This document shows positions 35,251 through 43,949 of a DNA stretch of 52,396 nt, in pieces (within the stretch, counting starts at the first letter, position 1; each line of letters begins with the position of its first letter). Where the stretch lies: the NCBI RefSeq assembly GCF_001894825.1, contig NZ_BCWY01000069.1, positions 1 through 52,396 on the forward strand, given 5' to 3'. The translations under genes and the position numbers were made by a program. The stretch is from Rhodococcus jostii NBRC 16295 (lineage in GTDB: Bacteria > Actinomycetota > Actinomycetes > Mycobacteriales > Mycobacteriaceae). The notes beneath the pieces are model-generated. The model did not search any database. It had not been told where the DNA came from and was given only the letters and a program-made list of their open reading frames with translations.

Positions 35251-36209
35251 CCGACAACAAGATCAAGGTCGCGATCATCGGATCCGGCAACATCGGCACC
35301 GACCTGATGATCAAGGTCCTGCGCAACTCAGACACCCTCTAGATGGGCGCGATGGTCGGCATCGACCCCACCTCCGACGGACTCGCCCGCGCCGCCCGGC
35401 TGAAGGTCCCGACCACCGCCGACGGCGTGGACGGCCTCATCGAAATGGACAACTTCGCCGACATCGGCATCGTCTTCGACGCCACCTCCGCCAAGGCCCA
35501 CCACGCCAACGCCGCCAAGCTCGCCCCCTACGGGAAGAAACTCGTCGACCTCACCCCCGCCGCCATCGGCCCGTTCGTGGTGCCCCCGGTCAACCTCGAC
35601 GAACACCGGGACGCCGCCAACGTCAACATGGTCACGTGCGGCGGTCAGGCCACCATCCCGATCGTCGCCGCCGTCTCCCGCGTGACACCGGTCGCCTACG
35701 CCGAGATCGTCGCGTCCATCGCCTCCAAATCCGCCGGGCCCGGCACCAGGGCGAACATCGACGAATTCACCGAAACCACCGCCCACGCCATCGAACAGGT
35801 CGGCGGCGCCGCACGCGGCAAAGCCATCATCATCCTCAACCCCGCCGAACCGCCCCTGCTGATGCGCGACACCGTCTACGCCCTGATCGGCGACGCCGAC
35901 CACGACGCCATCCGCGCGTCCGTCAACGACATGGCCGCCCGCGTCGCCGAATACGTGCCCGGCTACCGGCTCAAACAGCACGTCCAGTTCACCCCCATCC
36001 CCGACGGCGAACCCATCCACACCCTGCTACCCGACGGCGCCGGCCCGGTCACCACCAAGGTGTCGACCTTCCTCGAGGTCGAGGGCGCCGCCCACTACCT
36101 GCCCGCCTACGCCGGCAACCTCGACATCATGACCTCCGCGGCCCTGCGCACCGCCGAAGATATCGCCCGACGCATCCAGACCACGATTCCCGCGGAGGCC
36201 CACCCGTGA
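35247..36209 (+). pseudogene. Acylating acetaldehyde dehydrogenase interrupted by an in-frame TAG at codon 32
   Basis: ATG 35247 overlaps the hydratase stop (ATGA). The frame reads MTDNKIKVAIIGSGNIGTD, the expected NAD fold, then DTL-TAG-MGAMVGID where the family has an ordinary residue, often Glu. The stop is at 35340-35342. The frame is then open to 36209 and keeps the catalytic Cys131 in VTCGGQ. A single base change of GAG to TAG would explain it. ATG 35343 follows the stop directly, so re-initiation could give a 288-residue protein lacking the Rossmann motif. Likely inactive unless read through, or a sequence error. Normally it channels acetaldehyde from the aldolase to acetyl-CoA. Confidence 0.88.
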
Positions 36210-37222
36210 CCACCCCCCAGCTCTACATCCAGGACGTCACCCTCCGCGACGGCATGCACGCGGTCCGGCACCGCATCACCCCCGGCGACGTCGGAACGAT
36301 CGTCGCCGCCCTCGACGCCGCCGGTGTCGACGCCATCGAGGTCGCCCACGGCGACGGCCTCGCCGGTGGCTCCCTGAACTACGGGCCCGGCAGCAACACC
36401 GACTGGGAATGGATCGAGGCCGCCGCCGACAACCTCACCCACGCCACCCTCACCACGCTGCTGCTACCCGGCATCGGCACCATCGCCGAACTCGAACACG
36501 CCCACACACTCGGGGTCCGCTCCATCCGCATCGCCACCCACTGCACCGAAGCGGACGTCTCCGCCCAGCACATCGCCAAGGCCCGCGACCTCGGCATGGA
36601 CGTCTCGGGGTTCCTGATGATGAGCCACCTCGTGCCCGCATCCGAGCTCGCCGCACAGGCCAAACTCATGGAATCGTATGGTGCGCACTGCGTCTACGTC
36701 ACCGACTCCGGCGGCCGCCTCACCATGAACGGGGTCCGCGAACGCGTCCGCGCCTACCGCGACATCCTCGACCCGAACACCCAGATCGGCATCCACGCCC
36801 ACGAAAACCTCTCCCTCTCGGTCGCGAATTCCGTCGTCGCCGTCGAGGAAGGCGTCACCCGCGTCGACGCCTCCCTCGCCGGACACGGCGCCGGCGCCGG
36901 CAACTGCCCCATCGAACCCTTCATCGCCGTCGCCAACCTCCAGAGCTGGAAGCACGGCTGCGACCTGTTCGCCCTCCAGGACACCGCCGACGACCTCGTC
37001 CGGCCGCTGCAGGACCGACCCGTGCGCGTCGACCGCGAAACCCTCACCCTCGGCTACGCCGGCGTCTACTCGTCCTTCCTCCGCCACGCCGAAACCGCCT
37101 CCACACAACACGGCATCGACGTCCGCACCATCCTCCTCGAAGTCGGCAAACGCCGCCTCATCGGAGGACAAGAAGACATGATCACCGACATCGCACTCGA
37201 CCTGAAAAGCCAGGCACGATGA
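36206..37222 (+). CDS. 4-hydroxy-2-oxovalerate aldolase (BphI/DmpG-like)
   Basis: 338-aa class II aldolase that splits 4-hydroxy-2-oxovalerate into pyruvate and acetaldehyde. Catalytic Arg14, Asp15 and His18 are in VTLRDGMHA; metal ligands include His197 and His199 (GIHAHEN). The C-terminal communication domain normally pairs with the acetaldehyde dehydrogenase. The start is GTG 36206 overlapping the upstream TGA. The partner gene is interrupted here, so aldolase activity or stability may be affected. Confidence 0.92.
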   Translation: MTTPQLYIQDVTLRDGMHAVRHRITPGDVGTIVAALDAAGVDAIEVAHGDGLAGGSLNYGPGSNTDWEWIEAAADNLTHATLTTLLLPGIGTIAELEHAHTLGVRSIRIATHCTEADVSAQHIAKARDLGMDVSGFLMMSHLVPASELAAQAKLMESYGAHCVYVTDSGGRLTMNGVRERVRAYRDILDPNTQIGIHAHENLSLSVANSVVAVEEGVTRVDASLAGHGAGAGNCPIEPFIAVANLQSWKHGCDLFALQDTADDLVRPLQDRPVRVDRETLTLGYAGVYSSFLRHAETASTQHGIDVRTILLEVGKRRLIGGQEDMITDIALDLKSQAR

Positions 37223-37333
37223 CCGTGGATGGGATTCACAGGTCGGCTGGTCCTCGGCCATCGGCTCGATACGCCCAGTTCAGACGGCTTCTCTGAACCC
37301 CAGATTCCCCGCCGCCCTTACCTGAGAAGTTTA

Positions 37334-37344
37334 TGGTCAGTCCA
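37334..37344. promoter_or_regulatory. TGGTCAGTCCA element upstream of the LLM monooxygenase operon
   Basis: TGGTCAGTCCA lies 22 bp before the GTG of the LLM gene; an ATGG/CCAT pair brackets it. A closely related sequence, TGGACTGTCCA, occurs upstream of the MFS gene at 45341, with a further copy TGGTCTGTCC nearby, suggesting a shared regulator. Confidence 0.4.
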
Positions 37345-37365
37345 TTCGCATGAGAGGAGATCAGC

Positions 37366-38286
37366 GTGTCGATCAGAGTGGGATTGTCGGTCACCGAAGG
37401 GCTCCTCGTCCCGAAACCCGCTGACCGGCGACTGCTGCTGGATACGGCGGCGGAGGCGGGACTCGACCACATCACGGTGGGCGACCACATCAGCTTCCAC
37501 GGCGGTACCGGGTTCGACGGCTTGGTGTCGGCGACGTCCATCCTCTCGACCCACGACACGTTGTCGGTGATCATCGGTGTCTACCTGCTCGGCCTGCGGC
37601 ATCCGATGCTCGCCGCCCGTCAGATCGCGACACTGTCGCAGATCGCGCCCGGACGGTTGGTCCTCGGCGCCGGGGTGGGCGGGGAGGACCGCTCCGAGAT
37701 CTCCAACAGCGGGGTCGACCCCAGCACCCGCGGTCGCCGTCTCGACGAGACCCTCGAGGTGTTGCGCGCCGTCCTCACCGGCGAGGAAGTGACGCATCAC
37801 GGTGAGTTCTTCACCCTCGACCGGGCGCGCATCCTGCCGGCGCCACAGCCGCAGGTGCCGATCCTGATCGGTGGCCGCGGCGAGTCCGCCGTCCGCCGCA
37901 CCGCCCGCTACGGTGACGGCTGGCTCGGAATCTTCTGCACTCCACGCCGGTTCGCCGAGACGCGCGCCGCGATCCTCGACGCCGCCGCCCGTGAGAACCG
38001 TGCCCCCGACTCGTTCGGTGTCAACGTCTGGTGCGGGCTCGACGCCGACGCGGATGTCGCGGATCGGCTTGTCGGCGACCAGATGCAGGCGCTGTACCAG
38101 TTGCCACGCGAGAAGTTCCGCCACCTGGCACCCGCAGGAACGCCCGAGCAAGTGGCCGAATGGCTGAGCACGTTCGTCGACGCGGGGGCCGACAACATCA
38201 CCTTGGTCCCGGCAGCCGCCTCGATGGAAGCAGCGATCGAGCACACGGCCTCGGTCCGTGCGCTGCTACTCGGCCATCACAGCTGA
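37366..38286 (+). CDS. LLM-class flavin-dependent oxidoreductase (luciferase-like)
   Basis: 306-aa TIM-barrel luciferase-like protein (ITVGDHISFHGG; GRLVLGAGVGGE; PILIGGRGESAVRRTARYGDGW). Actinobacterial members use FMN or F420; the cofactor cannot be told here. The start is GTG 37366 with GAGGAG upstream. It is the first gene of a run with a PucR regulator and an SDR. It could hydroxylate or desaturate a substrate, or act as an F420-dependent reductase. Confidence 0.86.
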   Translation: MSIRVGLSVTEGLLVPKPADRRLLLDTAAEAGLDHITVGDHISFHGGTGFDGLVSATSILSTHDTLSVIIGVYLLGLRHPMLAARQIATLSQIAPGRLVLGAGVGGEDRSEISNSGVDPSTRGRRLDETLEVLRAVLTGEEVTHHGEFFTLDRARILPAPQPQVPILIGGRGESAVRRTARYGDGWLGIFCTPRRFAETRAAILDAAARENRAPDSFGVNVWCGLDADADVADRLVGDQMQALYQLPREKFRHLAPAGTPEQVAEWLSTFVDAGADNITLVPAAASMEAAIEHTASVRALLLGHHS

Positions 38287-38309
38287 CCGGGGCAGAATCG
38301 AGGACACCG

Positions 38310-39635
38310 ATGTCCACCTCCGATGAGCGCACCGGCCGTAAGCACCTGCCACTCAGTGTGTTCGACGAGCTTCTCGACGACGCCGCCGTCGCGGTCGACT
38401 GCCTGTCCGCCATCGTCCGGGTCTGTTCGGAGGCTACCGGCAAAGCGGTGACGCTCTTCGATCTGCAGGGACATTCCGTCGCATCCACCCGCCCGGGTGC
38501 CGGAGGGCAGGCGACGTTCCCGCCACTCCGCGACATCCTGCGCAGACGAACCACGACCGTGCCGCCCAGCGCGGACCCCGTCCTGCTGGCAGCCGAACTC
38601 GGCACCGGGTTGTCTCGGCGGAAGCTCCTCAGCGCAGTCGTCGAACGCGGCGAACACCTCGGATGGCTCGTCGTCGACGAACATCCGACGCCGTTCCATC
38701 CCACCGACGAGTACGTGACGTTGCGCTGCGCTCGCCGCATCGGGGCACAGTTCCTTGCCCAGCGCCGCATCACTCGGGTCGCCTGGAACGCCCGGTCGAA
38801 TCTCGCCCGGCAACTCGTCCGTGGTTCCGGCGCCTGGGCCGATCTCGCGGCCGGTGCCGAGTATCTCGGCGTGAACGTCCACGCCCACCGCGCCCTGGTG
38901 TACGTCCTCGAACCGGACGGTGCTCACGAGGACCTCGACCGGTCACTCGCCGAGTACACCGAGCGGGCTCTCGGCCTGGAGGTGCTGTCGACGCGGGGGT
39001 CGGAGGGAATCCTCCTGCTCATCGAGGCGCATCCGCATGTCGCGTCCCCCACTGTCGTCGGGCGCATCACGTCGACGTTGGAGAGGGCGGCCACCGAGTT
39101 GAGCCCGACGGGTGGGCTGATTGCCGGGGTGTCGTCCGTGTACGAACCGGATTCGTTCGCCCGCGCATACCGGGAGGCACGCGAGGTCGTGCGCTGTATC
39201 GATCGTTTCACCGACGGAACGGGCCACCGGGTTCTCGCTGTCGACGATCTGGGACCGGCCCGGCTGTTCCTGGCGAACGGCGAGGTCTCGGCGATCCGGC
39301 ATTTCATCGACGACATGCTCGGCCCCCTCCTGGGCGACGACGCGGCCTCGACCGAACTGATTCGCACACTTGCCGTCTGGTTCGAGGAGAATCGCAGCAT
39401 GCGCCGCACGGCCACCCGGCTGAGCGTGCACGAGAACACGGTCCGCCTCCGGTTGTCGCGAGTGCACGCCCTCACCGGTCTCGATGTCACCGGCGACGCG
39501 ACCCATCAATTGAGCATCCACACCGCGCTCCTCGTCCTCCGACTACGCGACCATCCGGCGCTCCACATCGACAGCCGGTGCGCCGAAACGAAGGACGACA
39601 CCTTGCCGCTTCCCGACGAACGGAGATCCGCATGA
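38310..39635 (+). CDS. PucR/CdaR-type transcriptional regulator
   Basis: 441-aa regulator with an N-terminal sensor-like region, a central GGDEF-like PucR segment (about 180-310) and a C-terminal helix-turn-helix at about 354-393 (NRSMRRTATRLSVHENTVRL). It starts at ATG 38310 with AGGA upstream, 24 bp after the LLM gene, and its stop overlaps the next SDR (ATGA). PucR proteins often control the operon in which they lie. Confidence 0.88.
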   Translation: MSTSDERTGRKHLPLSVFDELLDDAAVAVDCLSAIVRVCSEATGKAVTLFDLQGHSVASTRPGAGGQATFPPLRDILRRRTTTVPPSADPVLLAAELGTGLSRRKLLSAVVERGEHLGWLVVDEHPTPFHPTDEYVTLRCARRIGAQFLAQRRITRVAWNARSNLARQLVRGSGAWADLAAGAEYLGVNVHAHRALVYVLEPDGAHEDLDRSLAEYTERALGLEVLSTRGSEGILLLIEAHPHVASPTVVGRITSTLERAATELSPTGGLIAGVSSVYEPDSFARAYREAREVVRCIDRFTDGTGHRVLAVDDLGPARLFLANGEVSAIRHFIDDMLGPLLGDDAASTELIRTLAVWFEENRSMRRTATRLSVHENTVRLRLSRVHALTGLDVTGDATHQLSIHTALLVLRLRDHPALHIDSRCAETKDDTLPLPDERRSA

Positions 39636-40342
39636 CCGACCCGCACCGCCGCAAGGCACTGGTGACCGGTGCCGCACGCGAGGGCAGTATCGGCAAGGCC
39701 ATCGTCGCCCGGCTCGAAGCCGACGGGTTGGAAGTCGTCACTCTCGACCGCTCCCCCGGGTGCACGTACCAGGCCGACATTTCCACCGACGAGCTGCCTC
39801 CGCTCGACGACATCGACGTCTACGTCGCGAACGCCGGGCTGACGACGATGTTCGGTGCCGCACACAGTTTGTCGATCGACAAGTGGCGGAAAGACCTCGA
39901 CGTCAACCTCACCGGGACGTTCCGGGTGCTCCAACAGTGCCTGCCGGGGATGCGGGAACGGCGGTACGGGCGCGTCGTCGTCATCTCCAGTACCGCGGGC
40001 ACGCACGGTATGCCCGCCCAGGTCTCGTACAGCACCACGAAGGCCGGGTTGCTCGGTCTGGTCAAGACGGTGGCGGCGGAAAACGTCGCTCTCGGCATCA
40101 CCGCCAACGCGGTCCTCCCCGGCATGACGGCCAGTTCCGGCATCCTGTCGATGCCCCAGGACATTCAGGACGCGTGGCTCGCGTCGATGCCCAACGGATT
40201 CGTCGACCCGGCCGACATCGCGGACGCAGTCGCGTTCTTCGCCTCCCCCACCGCCCGCAGCGTCACCGGACAGTTCCTCACCGTCGACGCCGGCGACGGT
40301 CTCAACACCCGCACGGTCACCTCCTCGGTGGCACAGCACTGA
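39632..40342 (+). CDS. SDR-family oxidoreductase
   Basis: 236-aa SDR. It has the nucleotide motif TGAAREGSIG, VANAGLTT, the catalytic region SSTAGTHGMPAQVSYSTTK with Tyr-x3-Lys, and a terminal VTGQFLTVDAGDG. It overlaps the PucR gene by 4 bp and so is the third gene of the LLM operon. Convergent with the next SDR. Substrate unknown. Confidence 0.89.
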   Translation: MTDPHRRKALVTGAAREGSIGKAIVARLEADGLEVVTLDRSPGCTYQADISTDELPPLDDIDVYVANAGLTTMFGAAHSLSIDKWRKDLDVNLTGTFRVLQQCLPGMRERRYGRVVVISSTAGTHGMPAQVSYSTTKAGLLGLVKTVAAENVALGITANAVLPGMTASSGILSMPQDIQDAWLASMPNGFVDPADIADAVAFFASPTARSVTGQFLTVDAGDGLNTRTVTSSVAQH

Positions 40343-40366
40343 CGGACGGAAACCGAGCGCAGGTTC

Positions 40367-41158
40367 TCAGTTCACCAGCACGCCGCCGTCTACGGGAAGA
40401 CTCACGCCGGTCAGATACGCGGACGCGTCGCCCGCCAGGAACACCACCACCGCGGCGATGTCTTCGGGATCGCCGATGCGTCCGAGGGGAATCCGGGCGT
40501 CGATGATCTTGCGCTTGTAGTTCTCGGTGTAGTGCGCGGTTGCCTCGGACGGAAAAACCCCCGGCAGAATCGCATTGACACGAATGCCGCTCGGCCCCAG
40601 TTGCGCGGCGAGGTCGCGGGTCATGCCGAGGACGGCCGCCTTGCTCGCGCTGTACGCGGCGGCGGGCATCTTAGCGGTCGTCAGCGCCATGACGCTGGAG
40701 ACGTTCACGATCGAACTGCCGCGCCCCATCACCCGTGCGCACGCCTGAATCATCCAGTAGGAACCGTGCAGGTTGACGTCGACGACCGACCGGAAGTGGT
40801 CGGGCGGGTCCTGCGTCACGTGGTGGTACTCGCCGCCGGTGCCGGCGTTGTTGACGAGGACGTCCACCCGCCCGAACGTCTCGACGGCGGCCTCGACGAG
40901 CCGTTCACACTGCTCCACCTGCGTCACGTCGGTCTCCACCGCCACCACGCGGGGGTTGAACTGCCGCACCTGCTCCGCGGTCGCGGCCAGTGTGTCGCCG
41001 CGCCGGGCGCCGAGGACGACGTCCGCCCCCGCCTGCGCCAGCGCGAGTGCGTACGCCACTCCGAGTCCGGACGAAGCCCCGGTCACGATCGCCACCTTGC
41101 CGTGCAACGAGAATCGCTCCAGCACAGCATTGTTTCGGTCATGGGCGGTATTCGTCAT
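40367..41158 (-). CDS. SDR-family oxidoreductase
   Basis: 263-aa SDR with TGASSGLG, NNAGTGG, the catalytic YSASK motif and the terminal DASAYLTGVSLPVDGG. ATG 41158 was chosen over a TTG two codons upstream. It is divergent from the APH-family gene across 123 bp. A 3-hydroxyacyl-CoA or alicyclic alcohol dehydrogenase role is plausible from the neighbouring beta-oxidation genes, not from motifs. Confidence 0.88.
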   Translation of the reverse strand: MTNTAHDRNNAVLERFSLHGKVAIVTGASSGLGVAYALALAQAGADVVLGARRGDTLAATAEQVRQFNPRVVAVETDVTQVEQCERLVEAAVETFGRVDVLVNNAGTGGEYHHVTQDPPDHFRSVVDVNLHGSYWMIQACARVMGRGSSIVNVSSVMALTTAKMPAAAYSASKAAVLGMTRDLAAQLGPSGIRVNAILPGVFPSEATAHYTENYKRKIIDARIPLGRIGDPEDIAAVVVFLAGDASAYLTGVSLPVDGGVLVN

Positions 41159-41281
41159 AGGCAAGCTCTACCACGCGGTCCGGTGCCTGCCGAAGCATCG
41201 ACCAGGAAGCCACTGTGGGTTTCTTCAGCGCCGCCCGCGCCCGTGCTTGCGGGACGGACGGGCCGGTCCGATGGTGGTCTC

Positions 41282-42322
41282 GTGACGGAATTCGACGTGA
41301 ACTCGCTGACCACACGCGCAACCCGGGCGGCCGGTCGCCGATGGCCGGGAGCCGTGGTGTCCGCGCCCTCGGCGCTACCGGGTGGGGTGTCGAGCCTGAC
41401 GTATCGGGCCACGCTGACGCGACCCGGCCTGACCGACACCGGGATCGTGCTCAAGATGGCACCGCCCGGGCTGGAACCGGTCCGTAACCGCGATGTGCTC
41501 CGACAGGCGCGCGTCATCCGTCTCCTCGCTGCCGCGCCCGGCGTCCGCGTGCCGTCGATTTTCTTCGAGGAGGACGGAACCGCCGATCGCCCGCCGTTCT
41601 TCGCCATGTCGCTCGTCGACGGCCAGTCCTACGAACCGCTGCTCGATGTTGCCGACTCCCCGCCTGATCCCGGCACCGTCGGTGTCCGCGCCCGTGCGGC
41701 CGCCGGGATGCTCGCGCGGATGCAGAACCTCGATCCCGTCGCGCTCGGCGTCGGCGACGAACCCGTCGTCACGGTCGCGGAGGAACTCGGCCGCTGGCGG
41801 CGTCTGCTCGACACGGTCGACGACGACATCGCACCCCGGCACGCCGAACTCCATGCCGCCCTGGCGGAACGGATCCCTGCGGCAGTGGCTCCTACGCTGT
41901 TGCACGGCGACTACCGACTCGCGAACATGCTGTTCGCGGGCGAAGACCTCGCCGCGATCATCGACTGGGAGATCTGGTCCGTCGGCGATCCCCGCACCGA
42001 CCTCGCGTGGTTGCTGATGCACACCGACCCGGCCCACCGGTTCCGGCGGTCCCGTCCCGCCGCCGATACCGCAGCGGGAGTCGGCATGCTCTCCCGCGCC
42101 GAACTCCTCGATGCCTACCGTGCCGAGCGCGAAGTTCCCGTCACCGAACTCGACTGGTTCCTCGGCTACTGCTACTACAAGACGGCGTCGACGCTCTCAG
42201 TCTTCGTCAAACGCAACCGGAGGAGGTCCGATCCGGACCCCTCGCTGGTCGTCGCCGCCGAGAGCCTCGCGGAGGTCGTCGAACGAGGCCTGGCCGTCCT
42301 CGGCGCCCCGGCAGTTCACTGA
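41282..42322 (+). CDS. APH-family phosphotransferase-like protein (ACAD10-type)
   Basis: 346-aa kinase-fold protein with the Brenner motif HGDYRLAN (His208 to Asn215, catalytic Asp210) and the metal-binding Asp228 in IIDWE. This branch is found next to acyl-CoA dehydrogenases in actinobacteria and fused to one in ACAD10-type proteins, where phosphorylation of hydroxyacyl groups has been described. GTG 41282 was chosen; the long upstream extension in this frame lacks RBS support and overlaps the minus-strand SDR. Convergent with the next MDR gene. Confidence 0.86.
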   Translation: MTEFDVNSLTTRATRAAGRRWPGAVVSAPSALPGGVSSLTYRATLTRPGLTDTGIVLKMAPPGLEPVRNRDVLRQARVIRLLAAAPGVRVPSIFFEEDGTADRPPFFAMSLVDGQSYEPLLDVADSPPDPGTVGVRARAAAGMLARMQNLDPVALGVGDEPVVTVAEELGRWRRLLDTVDDDIAPRHAELHAALAERIPAAVAPTLLHGDYRLANMLFAGEDLAAIIDWEIWSVGDPRTDLAWLLMHTDPAHRFRRSRPAADTAAGVGMLSRAELLDAYRAEREVPVTELDWFLGYCYYKTASTLSVFVKRNRRRSDPDPSLVVAAESLAEVVERGLAVLGAPAVH

Positions 42323-42328
42323 GTCGGC

Positions 42329-42347
42329 TGCCGTCAGGCCGACGGCA
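42329..42347. terminator. Hairpin between convergent APH and MDR genes
   Basis: TGCCGTC-AGGCC-GACGGCA, 7-bp perfect arms with a 5-base loop. It overlaps the MDR gene's stop and follows the APH stop by 6 bp. Short, but well placed to end both transcripts. Confidence 0.5.
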
Positions 42348-43326
42348 CCACCTCGACGACGACCTTCCCGATCGCACCCCGCTGGTCGAGCGTGCGCAGC
42401 GCCGCTGCGGTCCGGTCGAGCGAAAATGTCGCACCGACGTACGGGCGGATCCGTCCCTCGGCCGCCAGTGTCTCGACGGCGTCCCGGACCATCCGCAGCG
42501 TCCCGGGATATTCGGTTTCCATGTTGTCCATGGTGATTCCCGTGACGGTGAGATTCCGGTGGAGGAGCCGGTTGACCTTCACGGTCGGGATCGCACCTCC
42601 GGTGAATCCGACGACGACGAGTCGGCCGCCCTGCCGCAGTGAACGGAGGGAGTCGGTGAACCGGTCGCCACCGACCGGGTCGATCACGACGTGCACGCCG
42701 CGCCCGTCGGTCAGATCGCGGACGTCGTCGAGCCAGGGTCCGTCCGACCGCACGACCGCGTGTGCACCGCACCGCCGCGCAACGGCCGCCTTCTCGTCAT
42801 TCGACACCACGGCGATCGCCTTCACACCGAAGGCCGCCGCGAGGTCGAGGGCCGCGGTGCCCACCCCACCCGCGGCGCCGTGGACGAGAACGAACTCACC
42901 CGGTTGAACCTGCGCTCGATGGAGCGCGTACCAGGCCGTCGAGTAATTCATGCACAGGGCAGCACCTTCCACGAACGACATCGACGCCGGCAGCTTGACC
43001 GTGTAATCGGGCAGAGCCAGTGCGCGGTCGGCCAGAGCCCCGTGCCAGACGATGCCGCCGACCCGGTCCCCCGGCCGGAAGTCGGTGCCGGCCGGCGACT
43101 CGACCACGACGCCCGCGAACTCACTGCCACACACGTAGGGCGTGGGTACGCCGTTCTGGTATTTCCCCCAGGTCTGCAACGGGTCGATGAACGACAGCCC
43201 GGCGGCGTGCACGTCGACGAGCAGTCGCTGTCCCTCCGCCCGCGGGTGGGCGCCGGGTGGTTCGGGCACGTCCACCAACCTCGCGGCCTCCGGTCCGGTC
43301 AGTTCCTCGACGACGACTGCGCGCAT
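42334..43326 (-). CDS. MDR-family NADPH:quinone oxidoreductase-like protein
   Basis: 330-aa zinc-free MDR reductase. It has a GroES-like N-terminal domain (YVCGSEFAGVV), HGAAGGVGTAALDLA as the nucleotide motif at about 143-157, and VIDPVGGDRF. This branch reduces quinones or enones. ATG 43326 has AAGG upstream; GTG 43335 is possible. It follows the MaoC gene by 19 bp on the same strand, so they form a two-gene operon. Confidence 0.88.
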   Translation of the reverse strand: MRAVVVEELTGPEAARLVDVPEPPGAHPRAEGQRLLVDVHAAGLSFIDPLQTWGKYQNGVPTPYVCGSEFAGVVVESPAGTDFRPGDRVGGIVWHGALADRALALPDYTVKLPASMSFVEGAALCMNYSTAWYALHRAQVQPGEFVLVHGAAGGVGTAALDLAAAFGVKAIAVVSNDEKAAVARRCGAHAVVRSDGPWLDDVRDLTDGRGVHVVIDPVGGDRFTDSLRSLRQGGRLVVVGFTGGAIPTVKVNRLLHRNLTVTGITMDNMETEYPGTLRMVRDAVETLAAEGRIRPYVGATFSLDRTAAALRTLDQRGAIGKVVVEVVPSA

Positions 43327-43345
43327 GTAGGTCACCTTCTTCTGT

Positions 43346-43798
43346 TCAGTGGAAGTAGGCCACGACCGAGTCGGCGACGCAGGCCGCCTTGTCGGGGCCC
43401 TCGATCTGGAAGATCTGCCGGATCGTGAACCGGTATCCGTTCTCGATCGGCCGCGTGTCGATCAGCCGCGCGGTCATGCGGATCCGGGAGCCGACCCGGA
43501 CGGGGCTCAGGAACCGCACCGTGTCGAACCCGTAGTTGAGTCCCAGCGAGTGCCCGGTCATCTCGAAGATCTCGTAGAGGAACTTCGGGCCGAGGGACAG
43601 CGTGTACAGCCCGTGGGCGATCGTGCCGCCGAATCCGGCCTCCCGGCCTCGGTCGGGGTCGAGGTGGATGCTCTCGAAGTCCTCGGTGCCCTGGGCGAAC
43701 GCCGTGATGCGAGCCTGGGACACGTCGTACCAGTCCGTCGTGCCGAGGTCGGTGCCGACCCTCGCGATCAACTCGTCGATCCCGTTCAGCTTCAGCAT
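43346..43798 (-). CDS. MaoC-like hotdog hydratase/dehydratase
   Basis: 150-aa hotdog-fold protein with the hydratase-2 motif region IHLDPDRGREAGFGGTIAHG, containing the Asp and His positions expected for enoyl-CoA hydration. It ends IEGPDKAACVADSVVAYFH. ATG 43798 was preferred to TTG 43810. It is divergent from the acyl-CoA dehydrogenase at 43950, whose enoyl-CoA product it could hydrate (inference). Confidence 0.88.
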   Translation of the reverse strand: MLKLNGIDELIARVGTDLGTTDWYDVSQARITAFAQGTEDFESIHLDPDRGREAGFGGTIAHGLYTLSLGPKFLYEIFEMTGHSLGLNYGFDTVRFLSPVRVGSRIRMTARLIDTRPIENGYRFTIRQIFQIEGPDKAACVADSVVAYFH

Positions 43799-43949
43799 GC
43801 CCGCATGCAACCACGGCGACCCCGGGGACCACAGGAGGCGTCGGTCCGGGCACTGGAGAAATCAACAGTGCCGTGCACCGTGGTCCTCGCCGTGCGTCCA
43901 GGTGCTCCCTACCGTCCGACACATCGGATCCCGACTCGGAGGACGCCCC

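Noticed and set aside
35021..36205. Plus-strand open frame in phase with the aldolase but over the dehydrogenase
   Set aside because: Low-complexity Arg/Pro/His composition typical of a frame shadow. The aldolase starts at 36206.
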